64,000 bases of DNA from Lancefieldella parvula DSM 20469 (GCF_000024225.1 NC_013203.1:620001-684000), one strand, 5' to 3'. Positions 38,872 through 47,025 are shown, counted from the first letter of the stretch. The notes: generated from the sequence alone by a model not told the origin. Made by a program: numbers and translations.

Positions 38872-39694
38872 GCTGAAATACGTTTCTTCCCGCGGTAATA
38901 TCTTTGAGCTTGATGTGCCAGAAGCCTCAATTGGTACTGGCACATCTCTTCGAGGTTATAAACCTGGTTACACACTAGGGACGCGTTCTGTCTCTGGCAT
39001 TTCGTCAAATGCTCAAGAAGTTCCGTTAGACCTCTTTGTAGAGGGTTTTGAGCTAGCAGAAAAAATGTCTCAAGAGTTTGAGTTTGACTTCAATAAACAG
39101 CAACCTGGTGAGCTTGTATTCAACAATGAATGGCGGCAAAGAGCTTACATTGCTAAGAGTGATGTTCAATCAGTCTTTCATGATCAAGCAAGCGTTGCTC
39201 TAACCGCTATATTGCTCGATGGAGCCTGGCATAAAAGCCATGTAAAAAGTTTTGACATTGTGCGAGATGAGGCTCAAAGCGACTGGCTTAACCTGCCAAC
39301 AAATACACCTTATAACTTAGGTATCACAAGACCTCCTAAGCAACTTGAGATACAGGCACTCTCAGAGTGTCCCGTCAAGTTGGTTATCTACGGTGCAGCA
39401 CTTCAGCCACGTATTGTGATTGGTGATAATACCTATTCATTTACGCTTACTGTTCCTGCTGGAGGCCGTCTTGTTGTTGACGGAACAAAAGCGAGAAAAG
39501 CAATCACACTTGTAACCGAAACGGGAGATGTCTCAGACCGCTTTGACGTGGGAAATCGCGGAAGCGGTAAAGGTAGCGGTAATTATTGCTTTGAACCACT
39601 TAAAACTGGCTATCAAAACATCTCATGGGACGGCACTTTTGGCTTTGATATTGAGTGGTGGGAAACAAGAGGAGGTCTTCCATGGAACTCCTAA
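38864..39694 (+). CDS. Distal tail protein (Dit)
   Basis: A 276-residue siphovirus tail protein. The N-terminal half forms the Dit ring (KLKYVSSRGNIFELD, then YKPGYTLGTRSVSG), the C-terminal half a galectin-like domain (VIGDNTYSFTLTVPAGGR, WDGTFGFDIEWWETRGGLPW). It forms the hub at the tail tip. Overlaps the tape measure gene by eight bases and the next gene by 13. Confidence 0.85.
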   Translation: MHKLKYVSSRGNIFELDVPEASIGTGTSLRGYKPGYTLGTRSVSGISSNAQEVPLDLFVEGFELAEKMSQEFEFDFNKQQPGELVFNNEWRQRAYIAKSDVQSVFHDQASVALTAILLDGAWHKSHVKSFDIVRDEAQSDWLNLPTNTPYNLGITRPPKQLEIQALSECPVKLVIYGAALQPRIVIGDNTYSFTLTVPAGGRLVVDGTKARKAITLVTETGDVSDRFDVGNRGSGKGSGNYCFEPLKTGYQNISWDGTFGFDIEWWETRGGLPWNS

Positions 39695-41247
39695 CCGTTT
39701 CTCAACCAGATGGCACAGATATTGGCGGTACGGAAGACTACGTACTTGATTTGTCGTTCGGTGATACAGGCAACACGCTTGAAGTGTTTGCTCCTTCAAT
39801 GCCAATTAAAGATGGTTGTTTAGTGTCTATTGATGGCACTGAATATGGCGGCATTATTGATATTGCCTCTGATTCTTTAGACGGTGGCATTGCAACGACT
39901 ACCTGGAGCGGGCGTACCTGGCACGGTATGCTCGCTTCTAAAATTTTGGTACCGAGCACTGATTACATCAATATCTCAGATAAAGCACAAACGGCAATTG
40001 AGAGCATTATTGCTTTAGCAGATCTAGCGACAGTATTTGAAGCTAAATCTGGTCAGTCAGAGGCAATTATTAAGTGCCAGCTACCTCGTTTTTGTGACGC
40101 TTACACAGCACTAAGACATCTTGCGAGTGCCGCTGGCTCACGTCTTAGAGTTCAACGTACAGACGGAAAAACGCTCATTTGGTTAGAGCCTCTTACAGAC
40201 AATAGACTCGATTCTGACGCTCTGGATTACAAATCTAAGACGTCATATCATCCTGTAAACCACTTAGTGTGTGCTGGTAAAGGTGAGCTTGCAAACCGTA
40301 CGGTAATTCATCTTTATGCTGACAAAGCTGGTCGCATTTCAAAGACACAAAGTTTGTTTGGCCAAGATGAAGTGTCAATGCTCTATAACTATAACAATAT
40401 TGAAGATGACGAACTTGAGAAAGAGGGAACGAAGAAGCTTAAAGAGCTGCAAGATCAATCATCTATTGATGTAACTGTTCATGATGGATTGAATCTCTTT
40501 ATTGATGATGTAGTCGTTGCTGAAAATCAAGACACGGGAAGGCGAACACAAGCAACCATTGGTAAAAAGATTGTCAAGGCTGCAAGTGGAGTTTTAAGTG
40601 TTAGCTATGAGGTAACCGATCCAAATCAAACAAACGGCTCTCAAGGCGTTTCTTTTGAATCTTCTGGCGTTTCACAAAGCGGCGGTACTACTTATGTTGC
40701 TGGCTCTGGCATTCGCATTGTTGGCAATCGCATTTCGGCGGTTATGTCCGATGAGAAAATTGTCGATATGGAAGCGCATATTGCAGTTGCTCAAACTGCT
40801 GCAGTCACCGCTCAAGGTGAGGCTCACGAGGCACGAGCAATTGGCAATGATGCTCTTACTTCTGCTAATTCGAGCGTTAAATACGTTACTTCTACTAGTC
40901 CAATTGTGGTGTCTAAGACAGGATCTAATGTTTCTTTAAGTCTACAGGACTCTGGCGCTAAGGCTGGCTCATATGGTCTATCTGAATCAATTATGGCTGG
41001 TAATAACGCTAATTTTGCAATTCCATATTTTACTGTTGATGAATTTGGACGCATTACCTCGATTTCTCAATCAGTGGTGACACTTCAAATTAGCGGTGGC
41101 GGAGCAAATCAAGGTGGAGGATTCTTAGCGGCCCACCCAATCGGCACAATCTATGAAACAACTAAATCATTTAATCCCTCGAGCCTTGGCGGTACATGGA
41201 AACGTTTGCCGTCACTTGACGGTTTTAAGTGGGAAAGGACGGCGTAA
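39682..41247 (+). CDS. Tail tip protein (Tal-like, ReqiPepy6 gp37-type)
   Basis: A 521-residue tail protein. ATG at 39682 has AGGAGG seven bases upstream, while an open frame back to 39655 is inside Dit. Residues about 1-330 match a siphovirus ReqiPepy6 gp37-type Tal hub (LEVFAPSMPIKDG, YINISDKAQTAIESIIALA, VAENQDTGRRTQATIGKK). Residues about 400-450 are a tail-fibre-like linker, and the end has HPIGTIYETTKSFNPSSLGGTW, the baseplate/fibre tip motif. No peptidase motif is seen. Confidence 0.8.
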   Translation: MELLTVSQPDGTDIGGTEDYVLDLSFGDTGNTLEVFAPSMPIKDGCLVSIDGTEYGGIIDIASDSLDGGIATTTWSGRTWHGMLASKILVPSTDYINISDKAQTAIESIIALADLATVFEAKSGQSEAIIKCQLPRFCDAYTALRHLASAAGSRLRVQRTDGKTLIWLEPLTDNRLDSDALDYKSKTSYHPVNHLVCAGKGELANRTVIHLYADKAGRISKTQSLFGQDEVSMLYNYNNIEDDELEKEGTKKLKELQDQSSIDVTVHDGLNLFIDDVVVAENQDTGRRTQATIGKKIVKAASGVLSVSYEVTDPNQTNGSQGVSFESSGVSQSGGTTYVAGSGIRIVGNRISAVMSDEKIVDMEAHIAVAQTAAVTAQGEAHEARAIGNDALTSANSSVKYVTSTSPIVVSKTGSNVSLSLQDSGAKAGSYGLSESIMAGNNANFAIPYFTVDEFGRITSISQSVVTLQISGGGANQGGGFLAAHPIGTIYETTKSFNPSSLGGTWKRLPSLDGFKWERTA

Positions 41248-41471
41248 TGGCTAAAGAACAAGGTGCTAGATATACCTGTGATAGATGCGGCAAATCTGAG
41301 TTTGTCATTCCAAGTAATACTTACTCAACCTCTCAATGGCATGACATTAAGAGGCAATCACAGCGAGGAGAGGAAAGCCGTACGTATTGTGATACGTGCT
41401 ACAAAGCTTATTTAGAGCTCCTTGCAAAGCATGATGCCTCATTCAAAGAGTTTGAAAGCAAGGTGAGCTGA
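41247..41471 (+). CDS. Small zinc-binding protein in the tail module (74 aa)
   Basis: Seventy-four residues: CDRCGKSEF near residue 11 and YCDTCYKAYLELLAKH near residue 50, two CxxC pairs that would bind one zinc, and a helical C-terminus. ATG overlaps the upstream stop (TAATGG). Placement among tail fibre genes is unusual for a Cys4 protein; the function is unknown. Confidence 0.65.
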   Translation: MAKEQGARYTCDRCGKSEFVIPSNTYSTSQWHDIKRQSQRGEESRTYCDTCYKAYLELLAKHDASFKEFESKVS

Positions 41472-41472
41472 T

Positions 41473-42279
41473 ATGGCAGTTACATGTGTTGATGGTCAAG
41501 GTACAGCACCTCACATTACTGGTGCAGATAAAGGACGTTTGCACGCTGGTGTTTTTGGTGAGAAGAGTGTCGTTCTTGCGGTTGGTAAGCGCTTAGAAGC
41601 AACACAAGAAGGCGCCAACCGAGTAACTATTGCGACAGGTGATGCCATTATTCATGGAAGACAGGTAAGTGTAACTGCTCCAGAGCAAATCACGATCACT
41701 TCAGGTACACAAGGACAGAATCGTAACGATTTTATTTGTCTTAAGTATGAACGTGATTTACATGGTATTGAGTCAGCAAAACTTGAGGTGTTACGAGGTA
41801 TTCCAACAACAGGTGAAGCCAAAGACCCGCTTGTACCCGCTGGAAACGTTTTAAGTGGTGACGCTCAAGATTACTTTCCAATCTACCGAGTAAAGCTAAA
41901 TGGTGTTGTAGCGTCTAAGCCAGAACAACTTTTTATAGTTGCTGACACGCTTTATCAAGAGAATAGCGATCTTAAGCATTGGACTACTTTGCAGGATGAC
42001 GGAACGTGTCGTGTTCGTTACTGCATCCGCAGCGGAGTGATGTATCTCGATTGTTACCTTGTAGCGGGCATGGCTACATATAAATCCACGGAACAAATGC
42101 CAGACAATCTTTTACCTGCAATCGAGGGGTATTACCCTCTAGGCACACAGACAGGCAATAACACGGCAAAGATTTGGGTCGGTGCGGCTGGTGGCGGTGA
42201 CGGTCATATTTACTTCTATAACTGGTCTAGCGGTTATGCGACTGGAATAATTCCACTTTTACCCAAGAGCATGGAGTAG
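41473..42279 (+). CDS. Tail fibre / baseplate receptor-binding protein candidate
   Basis: A 268-residue protein. Its N-terminal half has the upper baseplate pattern with a short hinge (GDAIIHGRQVSVTAPEQITI, RNDFICLKYERDLHG), the C-terminal half is a strand-rich head (TWTLQ-type repeats, IPLLPKSME end). Position after Tal and before the coiled-coil/holin genes makes it the best candidate receptor-binding protein. Confidence 0.7.
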   Translation: MAVTCVDGQGTAPHITGADKGRLHAGVFGEKSVVLAVGKRLEATQEGANRVTIATGDAIIHGRQVSVTAPEQITITSGTQGQNRNDFICLKYERDLHGIESAKLEVLRGIPTTGEAKDPLVPAGNVLSGDAQDYFPIYRVKLNGVVASKPEQLFIVADTLYQENSDLKHWTTLQDDGTCRVRYCIRSGVMYLDCYLVAGMATYKSTEQMPDNLLPAIEGYYPLGTQTGNNTAKIWVGAAGGGDGHIYFYNWSSGYATGIIPLLPKSME

Positions 42280-42290
42280 AAGGTGACAGC

Positions 42291-42620
42291 ATGAACCCAC
42301 TAACATTCGAGCAAATAATCGCTATTGTCTCATTTCTTGGAATGATGGTTTCGCTCATCAATGGTGCACGTGCAATGACCAGAGCAAGCAACGAAGACGC
42401 TATGCGACTTGTGCGCATTGAAGAAGGCATCAAGCAGCTCAAGGGGGACGCAGAAGACAATCAGAAAGCGTTCGCTGCGTACATGGCTCGCACCGATGAA
42501 GTCATCTCTAGTGTCAAAGATACGATCGCTCAACATGATACCCGTCTAGCCGTGGTTGAGGATGTGACCCGCACACAGGCGGGGAGGCTCGAGCGTCTGG
42601 AGAAGGCGCATACCCATTAG
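42291..42620 (+). CDS. Coiled-coil membrane protein (XhlA/DUF2746-like)
   Basis: A 109-residue protein with an N-terminal membrane segment (FEQIIAIVSFLGMMVSL) followed by a long coiled coil (VRIEEGIKQLKGDAEDNQKA, DTIAQHDTRLAVVEDV, AGRLERLEKAH). Such proteins precede holins in many Gram-positive phages and can help lysis or tail attachment. It has no recognised enzymatic part. Confidence 0.75.
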   Translation: MNPLTFEQIIAIVSFLGMMVSLINGARAMTRASNEDAMRLVRIEEGIKQLKGDAEDNQKAFAAYMARTDEVISSVKDTIAQHDTRLAVVEDVTRTQAGRLERLEKAHTH

Positions 42621-42660
42621 GTAATTATTGGAAGTTAAAAATCGTTTAAGGAGAAAAGCA

Positions 42661-42963
42661 ATGATTAACTGGAAAGTACGTCTACACAATCCCGCTTGGT
42701 GGTTGGGAATGGCAGGTATTGTTATGAGTCCAATCCTGGCATATCTTGGACTGGCTTATTCTGACTTGACTACATGGGGCAGTCTTGCTGATGTGTTCGT
42801 GAAGTTCATCAGCAACCCTTATCTCATCGGTACTGTGGTTGTAGCGGTCCTTGGTGCTATCGGCGTCACGGTTGACCCAACAACCAAGGGACTAAGCGAT
42901 TCTGCACGTGCAATGACATACGAAAAACCAAGCACGAGCCCTTTAGACACCGAGGAGAAATAA
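42661..42963 (+). CDS. Holin, phi LC3 family
   Basis: A 100-residue class I/II-type holin with MINWKVRLHNPAWWLGMAG, two to three membrane segments, and the family's diagnostic GAIGVTVDPTTKGLSDSARAM ending. ATG at 42661 has AAGGAG eight bases upstream; an earlier in-frame start at 42628 lacks one. It permits release of the adjacent amidase. Confidence 0.92.
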   Translation: MINWKVRLHNPAWWLGMAGIVMSPILAYLGLAYSDLTTWGSLADVFVKFISNPYLIGTVVVAVLGAIGVTVDPTTKGLSDSARAMTYEKPSTSPLDTEEK

Positions 42964-42965
42964 CA

Positions 42966-44018
42966 ATGGCTGACTTTTCAGGCGAGATTACCGCTGACGC
43001 GTATATTCCAACGTCAGCTTATTCAGCTGGGCGAGACGGTCATTTCGTGCAGTATATCGTGGTACATCATGAAGCTGCCATAGGCTTAGACGGTGCGGCC
43101 ATTACTGCCATGTGGGACAGGATGCAGGCACAGTCTGCGCACTATTCTGTGGATGGTGCAGGCACTATCACTCAGCACGTACTGGAGAGCAATACCGCAT
43201 GGGCGTGTGGTCGTTGGACTGCTAATTGCGAGAGCATCTCGATTGAGCACGCGAACAACTCCTCATCGCCCTGGACTGTCTCTGAAGCTACCTTAGAGAG
43301 CGGTGCGCACCTTGTTGCTGCGTTGCTCATTAAGTACGGGCTCGGATACCCGCGTTGGGGTGGCAATGTTCGTCCACACAAACAGATCGTGGCAACCGCT
43401 TGTCCTGGCGAGCTTGCTGGCTCTCAGAACACTCACTATATGGAGCGTGTATGTTACTGGTACGAGGTCATGACAGGCAAACGATCAACTTCTGAGATTG
43501 GTTGGCATACCGACGGCAAGGGCAGCTGGTGGTATCAGACGGGCGAGTCATCGAGTGAATACGCGGTCGGCTGGTACCGTGTGGGTATGAAGTGGTATTA
43601 CTTCAATGAGAAAGGCTGGATGTTAACCGGTTGGGTTCACACCGATGACGGACACGGTTCAGACAAGCTTTGGTGGTACTTCAATGACGACGGTTCGCTT
43701 TTTTCCGATGACTGGTTGGAGTACAACGGCAACTGGTATTTGCTAGCGTCTGATGGTCACATGGCTACCGGCTGGGTAGAAGATAAAGATAGAGATAAGT
43801 GGTACTATCTTGACGAAACAGGGCGCATGATTACTGGCTGGTTGAAGCTCGACAATGACTGGTTCTATCTGCGTTCCGATGGCTCACGAGTTGAGGACTG
43901 CTTGTATGAAGTCGGAGCAGATAACATCTGTGCCTTCGATAAGAAAGGTAAGCTTCTCACAGGCGACATTACAGTCACAACCAACGACGACGGTTACATC
44001 GCAGGAATTAAGGCTTAG
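42966..44018 (+). CDS. Endolysin: N-acetylmuramoyl-L-alanine amidase with cell-wall-binding repeats
   Basis: A 350-residue lysin. Residues about 20-165 form an Amidase_2/PGRP-type domain with zinc ligands in IVVHHEA (His38), RPHKQIVATACPG and a catalytic HxxxC arrangement. Residues about 180-330 form four to five aromatic repeats of the choline-binding/cell-wall-binding type (GWYRVGMKWYYFNEKGWM, GWVHTDDGHGSDKLWWYFND, NWYLLASDGHMATGWV). The repeat design is common for lysins of Coriobacteriia and Firmicutes phages. Signal peptide absent, as expected with a holin. Confidence 0.92.
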   Translation: MADFSGEITADAYIPTSAYSAGRDGHFVQYIVVHHEAAIGLDGAAITAMWDRMQAQSAHYSVDGAGTITQHVLESNTAWACGRWTANCESISIEHANNSSSPWTVSEATLESGAHLVAALLIKYGLGYPRWGGNVRPHKQIVATACPGELAGSQNTHYMERVCYWYEVMTGKRSTSEIGWHTDGKGSWWYQTGESSSEYAVGWYRVGMKWYYFNEKGWMLTGWVHTDDGHGSDKLWWYFNDDGSLFSDDWLEYNGNWYLLASDGHMATGWVEDKDRDKWYYLDETGRMITGWLKLDNDWFYLRSDGSRVEDCLYEVGADNICAFDKKGKLLTGDITVTTNDDGYIAGIKA

Positions 44019-44069
44019 TGTTATACTGTAACTGTTGATTTTTGGGAGCAAGCTCTCCTTCCTCAAACA

Positions 44070-44105
44070 AACCCCTCTCGCTGCAACGAGAGGGGTTCTT
44101 TTTTA
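44070..44105 (+). terminator. Terminator of the late operon
   Basis: AACCCCTCTCG / CGAGAGGGGTT perfect 11-bp stem with a six-base loop and TCTTTTTT. Ends the late transcript after the lysis genes. Confidence 0.9.
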
Positions 44106-44148
44106 TGTGTATCGAATTGTGATGGAATTATGAAGAGGTATTTCTATC

Positions 44149-44177
44149 TTGCATTAGTCCTATAACAGGACTATGTT
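44149..44177 (+). promoter_or_regulatory. Promoter with embedded operator dyad for the terminal cassette
   Basis: TTGCAT at 44149-44154, a 17-base spacer, TATGTT at 44172-44177. The spacer is filled by a perfect dyad TAGTCC-N7-GGACTA (44155-44173). A bound dimeric HTH protein, likely the product of 44596, would shut this promoter. Confidence 0.6.
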
Positions 44178-44232
44178 ATATATCAACAGAGGGGGACACA
44201 AGGTCGAACCTCAACCCAGAAAGGGGAATGAA

Positions 44233-44544
44233 ATGAAATTCACTAAGACTTCCGCAAAGCAGCTTACCGAATTCATGGCAATCATGGACAAGGATGGATG
44301 CGTTCCATCCAGTGAGTGGGTCAGCGGCAACTATGCAACCAAGCACGCAAAGGCACTCCCACCATTTGTTACAAGGTTTGAGCGCAAAGAGTATAGCAAG
44401 ACCAACCTTCCAAAGAATGGCACACCAGAGCGTACCGCTTACTGGTACTTCAAAGAGAACACTCGCCGTCGTGTGGTTCTTGTACTCGATAAAGAAGCAG
44501 CGATGAACTTCTTCTTTGAAGCAGCAAAGGGCAAGGAGTTCTAA
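44233..44544 (+). CDS. Small unknown protein of the terminal cassette (possible anti-defence protein)
   Basis: A 103-residue basic protein (KFTKTSAKQLTEFMAIMDK, CVPSSEWVSGNYATKHA, RVVLVLDKEAAMNFF) with no recognised family. It has its own promoter, downstream hairpin and an HTH protein gene, and lies between the lysis genes and attR, where phages place accessory genes. The pair resembles anti-CRISPR/aca operons in layout. Whether it blocks CRISPR, restriction or something else cannot be read from sequence. Alternative: a lysogenic-conversion protein. RBS AGAAAGGGG. Confidence 0.5.
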   Translation: MKFTKTSAKQLTEFMAIMDKDGCVPSSEWVSGNYATKHAKALPPFVTRFERKEYSKTNLPKNGTPERTAYWYFKENTRRRVVLVLDKEAAMNFFFEAAKGKEF

Positions 44545-44555
44545 GAAAGCAAGAC

Positions 44556-44575
44556 AGCCCCTCGAAAGAGGGGCT
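44556..44575 (+). other. GAAA-tetraloop hairpin between the two cassette genes
   Basis: Perfect AGCCCCTC-GAAA-GAGGGGCT stem, not followed by a T tract. It separates the small gene from the HTH gene and could reduce transcription or stabilise the first mRNA half, making the small protein more abundant than the regulator. Confidence 0.6.
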
Positions 44576-44595
44576 TACTCTTAGAGAGGATACAC

Positions 44596-45024
44596 ATGAG
44601 AACAAAGCAAGAATTCAAGGCTTTACGAGAACAGACAGGAATCACGCAGGACTATCTGGCACAAGCTCTTGGAGTTCGTGAGAGGTCTGTAAGACGCTGG
44701 GAAAGCATCACAGAGGAAGGTTACAACGCTCCACAAGACGCGTGGGACATTCTTGATGATGCTTTGAAGTTGCAGCGTCAAGTAGTCTCTGCAGCCTTAG
44801 GGCAGGTTGAGGAAGCTGCTCAAGAGGTTGGCAGCTATCCAGCCAGTGTGAAGCTGGTCTACTGGTCTACCCAAGTAGAATACGATGAGCACCATTGCAT
44901 AGACGATGGCGGAGACTGGCGACAGGCTAACGCAACCGCACGCATTGTCTCGTATGCGCTCCATGAACGAGGAATCGAGACTGATTGGATCAGCGGAGCG
45001 GACAACTTAGTTCCAAAGCAATAA
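44596..45024 (+). CDS. HTH regulator with C-terminal extension (possible Aca-type)
   Basis: A 142-residue protein. Residues about 4-36 form an XRE-like helix-turn-helix (TKQEFKALREQTGITQDY, LAQALGVRERSVRRWE). Residues about 50-75 form a helix, and residues 80-142 a separate domain containing SVKLVYWSTQVEYDEHHCID and ATARIVSYALHERGIETDWI. It probably represses the cassette promoter through the TAGTCC dyad. Such two-gene layouts with an HTH partner are typical of anti-CRISPR operons, but the C-terminal domain is not recalled from a known Aca family. RBS AGAGAGG. Confidence 0.6.
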   Translation: MRTKQEFKALREQTGITQDYLAQALGVRERSVRRWESITEEGYNAPQDAWDILDDALKLQRQVVSAALGQVEEAAQEVGSYPASVKLVYWSTQVEYDEHHCIDDGGDWRQANATARIVSYALHERGIETDWISGADNLVPKQ

Positions 45025-45035
45025 ATGCAACAATT

Positions 45036-45070
45036 CGCCCTCATCTAGTGGTAGATGAGGGCGTTTTTTA
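45036..45070 (+). terminator. Terminator of the terminal cassette
   Basis: CGCCCTCATCTA-GTGG-TAGATGAGGGCG, a perfect 12-bp stem, followed by TTTTTT. Confidence 0.92.
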
Positions 45071-45125
45071 TGGGTAAATACTCCAGCTTGCAATTTGCGT
45101 GGCTTAAAACGCCTTACAACAAGCC

Positions 45126-45193
45126 GTTTAACTGGTTATTTGTAAAGCTGATTTTTACCGGTTTAATCTTTGAAGTATTTCAATACGGTTAAA
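45126..45193. repeat. Attachment-region repeat, block A, right copy
   Basis: Gap-free partner of 9992-10059, with the last 19 bases identical. In this copy blocks A and B are separated by just 36 bases. The region 45071-45380 has no gene. Confidence 0.7.
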
Positions 45194-45229
45194 TGTACCG
45201 TTTTTCTATCTAATATCATTATTTGAATA

Positions 45230-45284
45230 TATCGAGGTAAATGGCCTGTCTAAATAGTTAAAACTTTTATTCGAACAGGTATTC
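45230..45284. repeat. Attachment-region repeat, block B, right copy
   Basis: Matches 11697-11751 at 54 of 55 positions. Lies within the prophage, 93 bases left of the attR core. Confidence 0.85.
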
Positions 45285-45308
45285 GTTTTTTAATTTGGTT
45301 TGCAGAGG

Positions 45309-45326
45309 GGGTGCAAAAAGGGTGCA
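45309..45326 (+). repeat. Candidate integrase arm-type site, right
   Basis: Second copy of GGGTGCAAAAAGGGTGCA, same orientation as 12003-12020, 51 bases from the attR core. Confidence 0.5.
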
Positions 45327-45342
45327 CTTGTAAAAAAATTTA

Positions 45343-45373
45343 ACAAAAAAGGTAGACGGCAAGCCATCTACCT
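45343..45373 (-). terminator. Terminator of the intact tRNA-Arg
   Basis: On the minus strand GGTAGATGGC / GCCGTCTACC (one G.U pair) followed by six T residues, just after the tRNA 3' end. Phage-borne counterpart of 11811-11840, so integration replaces tRNA 3' half and terminator together. Confidence 0.65.
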
Positions 45374-45376
45374 TGG

Positions 45377-45427
45377 GTTTTTGGTGCCTCCTGCGCGATT
45401 CGAACGCGCGACCTGCGGTTTAGAAGA
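45377..45427. repeat. attR core repeat
   Basis: Exact 51-bp copy of 11845-11895, reaching from just outside the tRNA 3' CCA to the anticodon loop. The identity stops at ...TTTAGAAGA, where the host 5' half of the tRNA begins. Confidence 0.93.
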
Positions 45428-45458
45428 CCGACGCTCTATCCAGCTGAGCTAAGGAGAC
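45382..45458 (-). tRNA. tRNA-Arg (anticodon TCT)
   Basis: A 77-nt cloverleaf on the minus strand: acceptor GTCTCCT / AGGAGGC, D-arm GCTC..GAGC, anticodon loop CTTCTAA (TCT), T-arm GCGCG-TTCGAAT-CGCGC, encoded CCA. The 27-43 base pair (T with C) does not form, while the other four anticodon-stem pairs do. Reconstituted by phage integration. Confidence 0.95.
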
Positions 45459-45603
45459 GTATTGCGTCGTTCATTATAGCAATAAGGATTGCAAATTCAT
45501 TGCGCTATCAAAGATTTTCTCGTCAGAGAATAACAAATGAAATGAAAAGTAGTTACACTAAAAGCGGCTACACTGATTATGGGCTTACGGAAACGGAGAC
45601 AGT

Positions 45604-46794
45604 ATGTCTTACGATTTTGAATCTCGCGTTAATCGAGCTGGTACTGGTTCTAGAAAATGGAACGTCATGTATGACGTTAATCCAGATGTAGCTCCTGGTA
45701 TTCCACCTTTTTCTGTTGCTGATATGGAATACCATACAGCTCCAGAGATTGTTGAGGGCCTTAAGGAATATATCAACGATGCAATTCTTGGTTATTCCAC
45801 GCCAACTAATCAGATGAAGCAGGCTGTGTGCAAGTGGATGAAGACTCGTCATGACTGGGATGTAAAGCCAGAGTGGCTGCTCAACTCTTCTGGCGTGGTG
45901 CCTGCGCTTTTTGCATCTGTTACTGAGTTTACCAAGCCAGATGAGGGTGTCATTTTGTTCACGCCTGTCTATCGTCCATTCTACATGGCAGTAGAGGAGA
46001 ATAACCGTGCGCTGGTAGAGTGTCCGCTCGTCTTGTCAGAGGGTCCTCACTACGATATTGACTTTGATTTGTTTGAGAAGCTTGCTGCTGAGCCAAAGAA
46101 TACCATGGTCATTTTGTGTTCACCTCACAATCCAAGTGGCCGTGTGTGGACCAAAGAGGAGCTTACGCGTATTGCAGAGATTGCGGTTAAGCATAACCTC
46201 ATTGTGGTTGCCGACGAGATCCATCATGACCTTATCATGCCAGGCTCCTCGCATAGCGTTTTTGAAACGCTCTCTGATGCGGTTGCAGCACGTACTATTA
46301 CCTGCACGTCTCCATCAAAGAGTTTCAACCTGGCCGGCACACAGTTCAGCAACATTATTGTGAGCAACCCAGAACTGCGTGAGCGCCTTGAGAAGCGCTT
46401 GCAGGCCCGAGAGACTACTTCATGCAATCCAATCAGCTTCAAGGCCTGTGAGCTGGCTTACAGTAAGGGCGGAGCATGGCTGGACGCATGTATCAAGGCC
46501 GTTGATGCCAACCAGAGGCTGCTCCTGGACTTCTTTACCACTAAGCATCCTCGCGTGAAGCTTGCGCCAATCACGGGAACCTACCTTCAGTGGCTCGACT
46601 TCAGAGATCTTGGCCTTACGTCAGAAGAGCTTAATCACCTCTTGCAGTTTGAGGCCCAGGTATTTTTCACCGACGGCGTCTTCTTCGGCGAGGCCGCCCA
46701 GGGTTTCAAGCGCTGGAATTTGGCAGCCCCTCGCGTCGAGATTGAAGAGGCGTTGGATCGCCTGGACGTAGCGCTCACGGCTCACGGATTCTAA
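45604..46794 (+). CDS. patB: MalY/PatB-type PLP-dependent C-S lyase / aminotransferase
   Basis: A 396-residue fold-type I PLP enzyme of the MalY/PatB group, usually a cystathionine beta-lyase or cysteine desulfhydrase. Motifs: FSVADMEYHTAPEIVEGL near residue 37, YSTPTNQMKQAVCKWM, CSPHNPSGRVWTKEEL near residue 176, DEIHHDLI near 204, and the PLP lysine in SPSKSFNLAGTQFSN near residue 238. ATG at 45604; upstream start codons lack a site. It is alone on its transcript between tRNA genes. Confidence 0.9.
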   Translation: MSYDFESRVNRAGTGSRKWNVMYDVNPDVAPGIPPFSVADMEYHTAPEIVEGLKEYINDAILGYSTPTNQMKQAVCKWMKTRHDWDVKPEWLLNSSGVVPALFASVTEFTKPDEGVILFTPVYRPFYMAVEENNRALVECPLVLSEGPHYDIDFDLFEKLAAEPKNTMVILCSPHNPSGRVWTKEELTRIAEIAVKHNLIVVADEIHHDLIMPGSSHSVFETLSDAVAARTITCTSPSKSFNLAGTQFSNIIVSNPELRERLEKRLQARETTSCNPISFKACELAYSKGGAWLDACIKAVDANQRLLLDFFTTKHPRVKLAPITGTYLQWLDFRDLGLTSEELNHLLQFEAQVFFTDGVFFGEAAQGFKRWNLAAPRVEIEEALDRLDVALTAHGF

Positions 46795-46966
46795 GTGAGG
46801 TCTGCGCTTTCTGACTCTTCATATCTTCATATAGCTGACCTTATGGCACATATACTCAGGTGTCGAGAAGCTCGTTTTTCTCCGCATTTTGTTTGGCGAG
46901 AAGTCCGTCGAGCTGGAAAATTTCAAAGAAAATCAAAAAAAGAGTTTGAAAATCTGCGTTTCTCAC

Positions 46967-46994
46967 TTGCATCTTTTTCTGATTCTGTAATAAT
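46967..46994 (+). promoter_or_regulatory. Candidate promoter of the tRNA-His/tRNA-Lys unit
   Basis: TTGCAT (46967-46972), 16-base spacer, AATAAT (46989-46994), 31 bases before tRNA-His. The remaining 46795-46966 stretch holds no credible gene. Confidence 0.45.
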
Positions 46995-47025
46995 GATTTA
47001 GCCGCGTTTCATGAGGTGGCTAAAT

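Larger units (their letters stand above)
11845..45427. mobile_element. Complete siphovirus-type prophage integrated in tRNA-Arg(TCT)
   Basis: About 33.6 kb between exact 51-bp repeats. The gene order is integrase, leftward lysogeny genes, repressor/Cro switch, rightward early genes, SSB, late regulator, terminase to tail, holin and amidase, then a terminal two-gene cassette. All structural modules of an HK97-fold, long-tailed phage are present and no large gene is visibly broken, so it may be inducible. The repressor is of the self-cleaving type, which points to induction by DNA damage. A recognisable replication initiator or helicase is absent. Confidence 0.93.

Noticed and set aside
11845-45427. 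CRISPR array or diversity-generating retroelement in the prophage
   Set aside because: No regularly spaced repeats, no reverse transcriptase and no template/variable repeat pair were seen.
46795-47001. 68-codon frame after the MalY/PatB gene
   Set aside because: Starts at a GTG directly after the stop, no RBS, Ser/Arg/Phe-rich without pattern, and overlaps the putative tRNA promoter.
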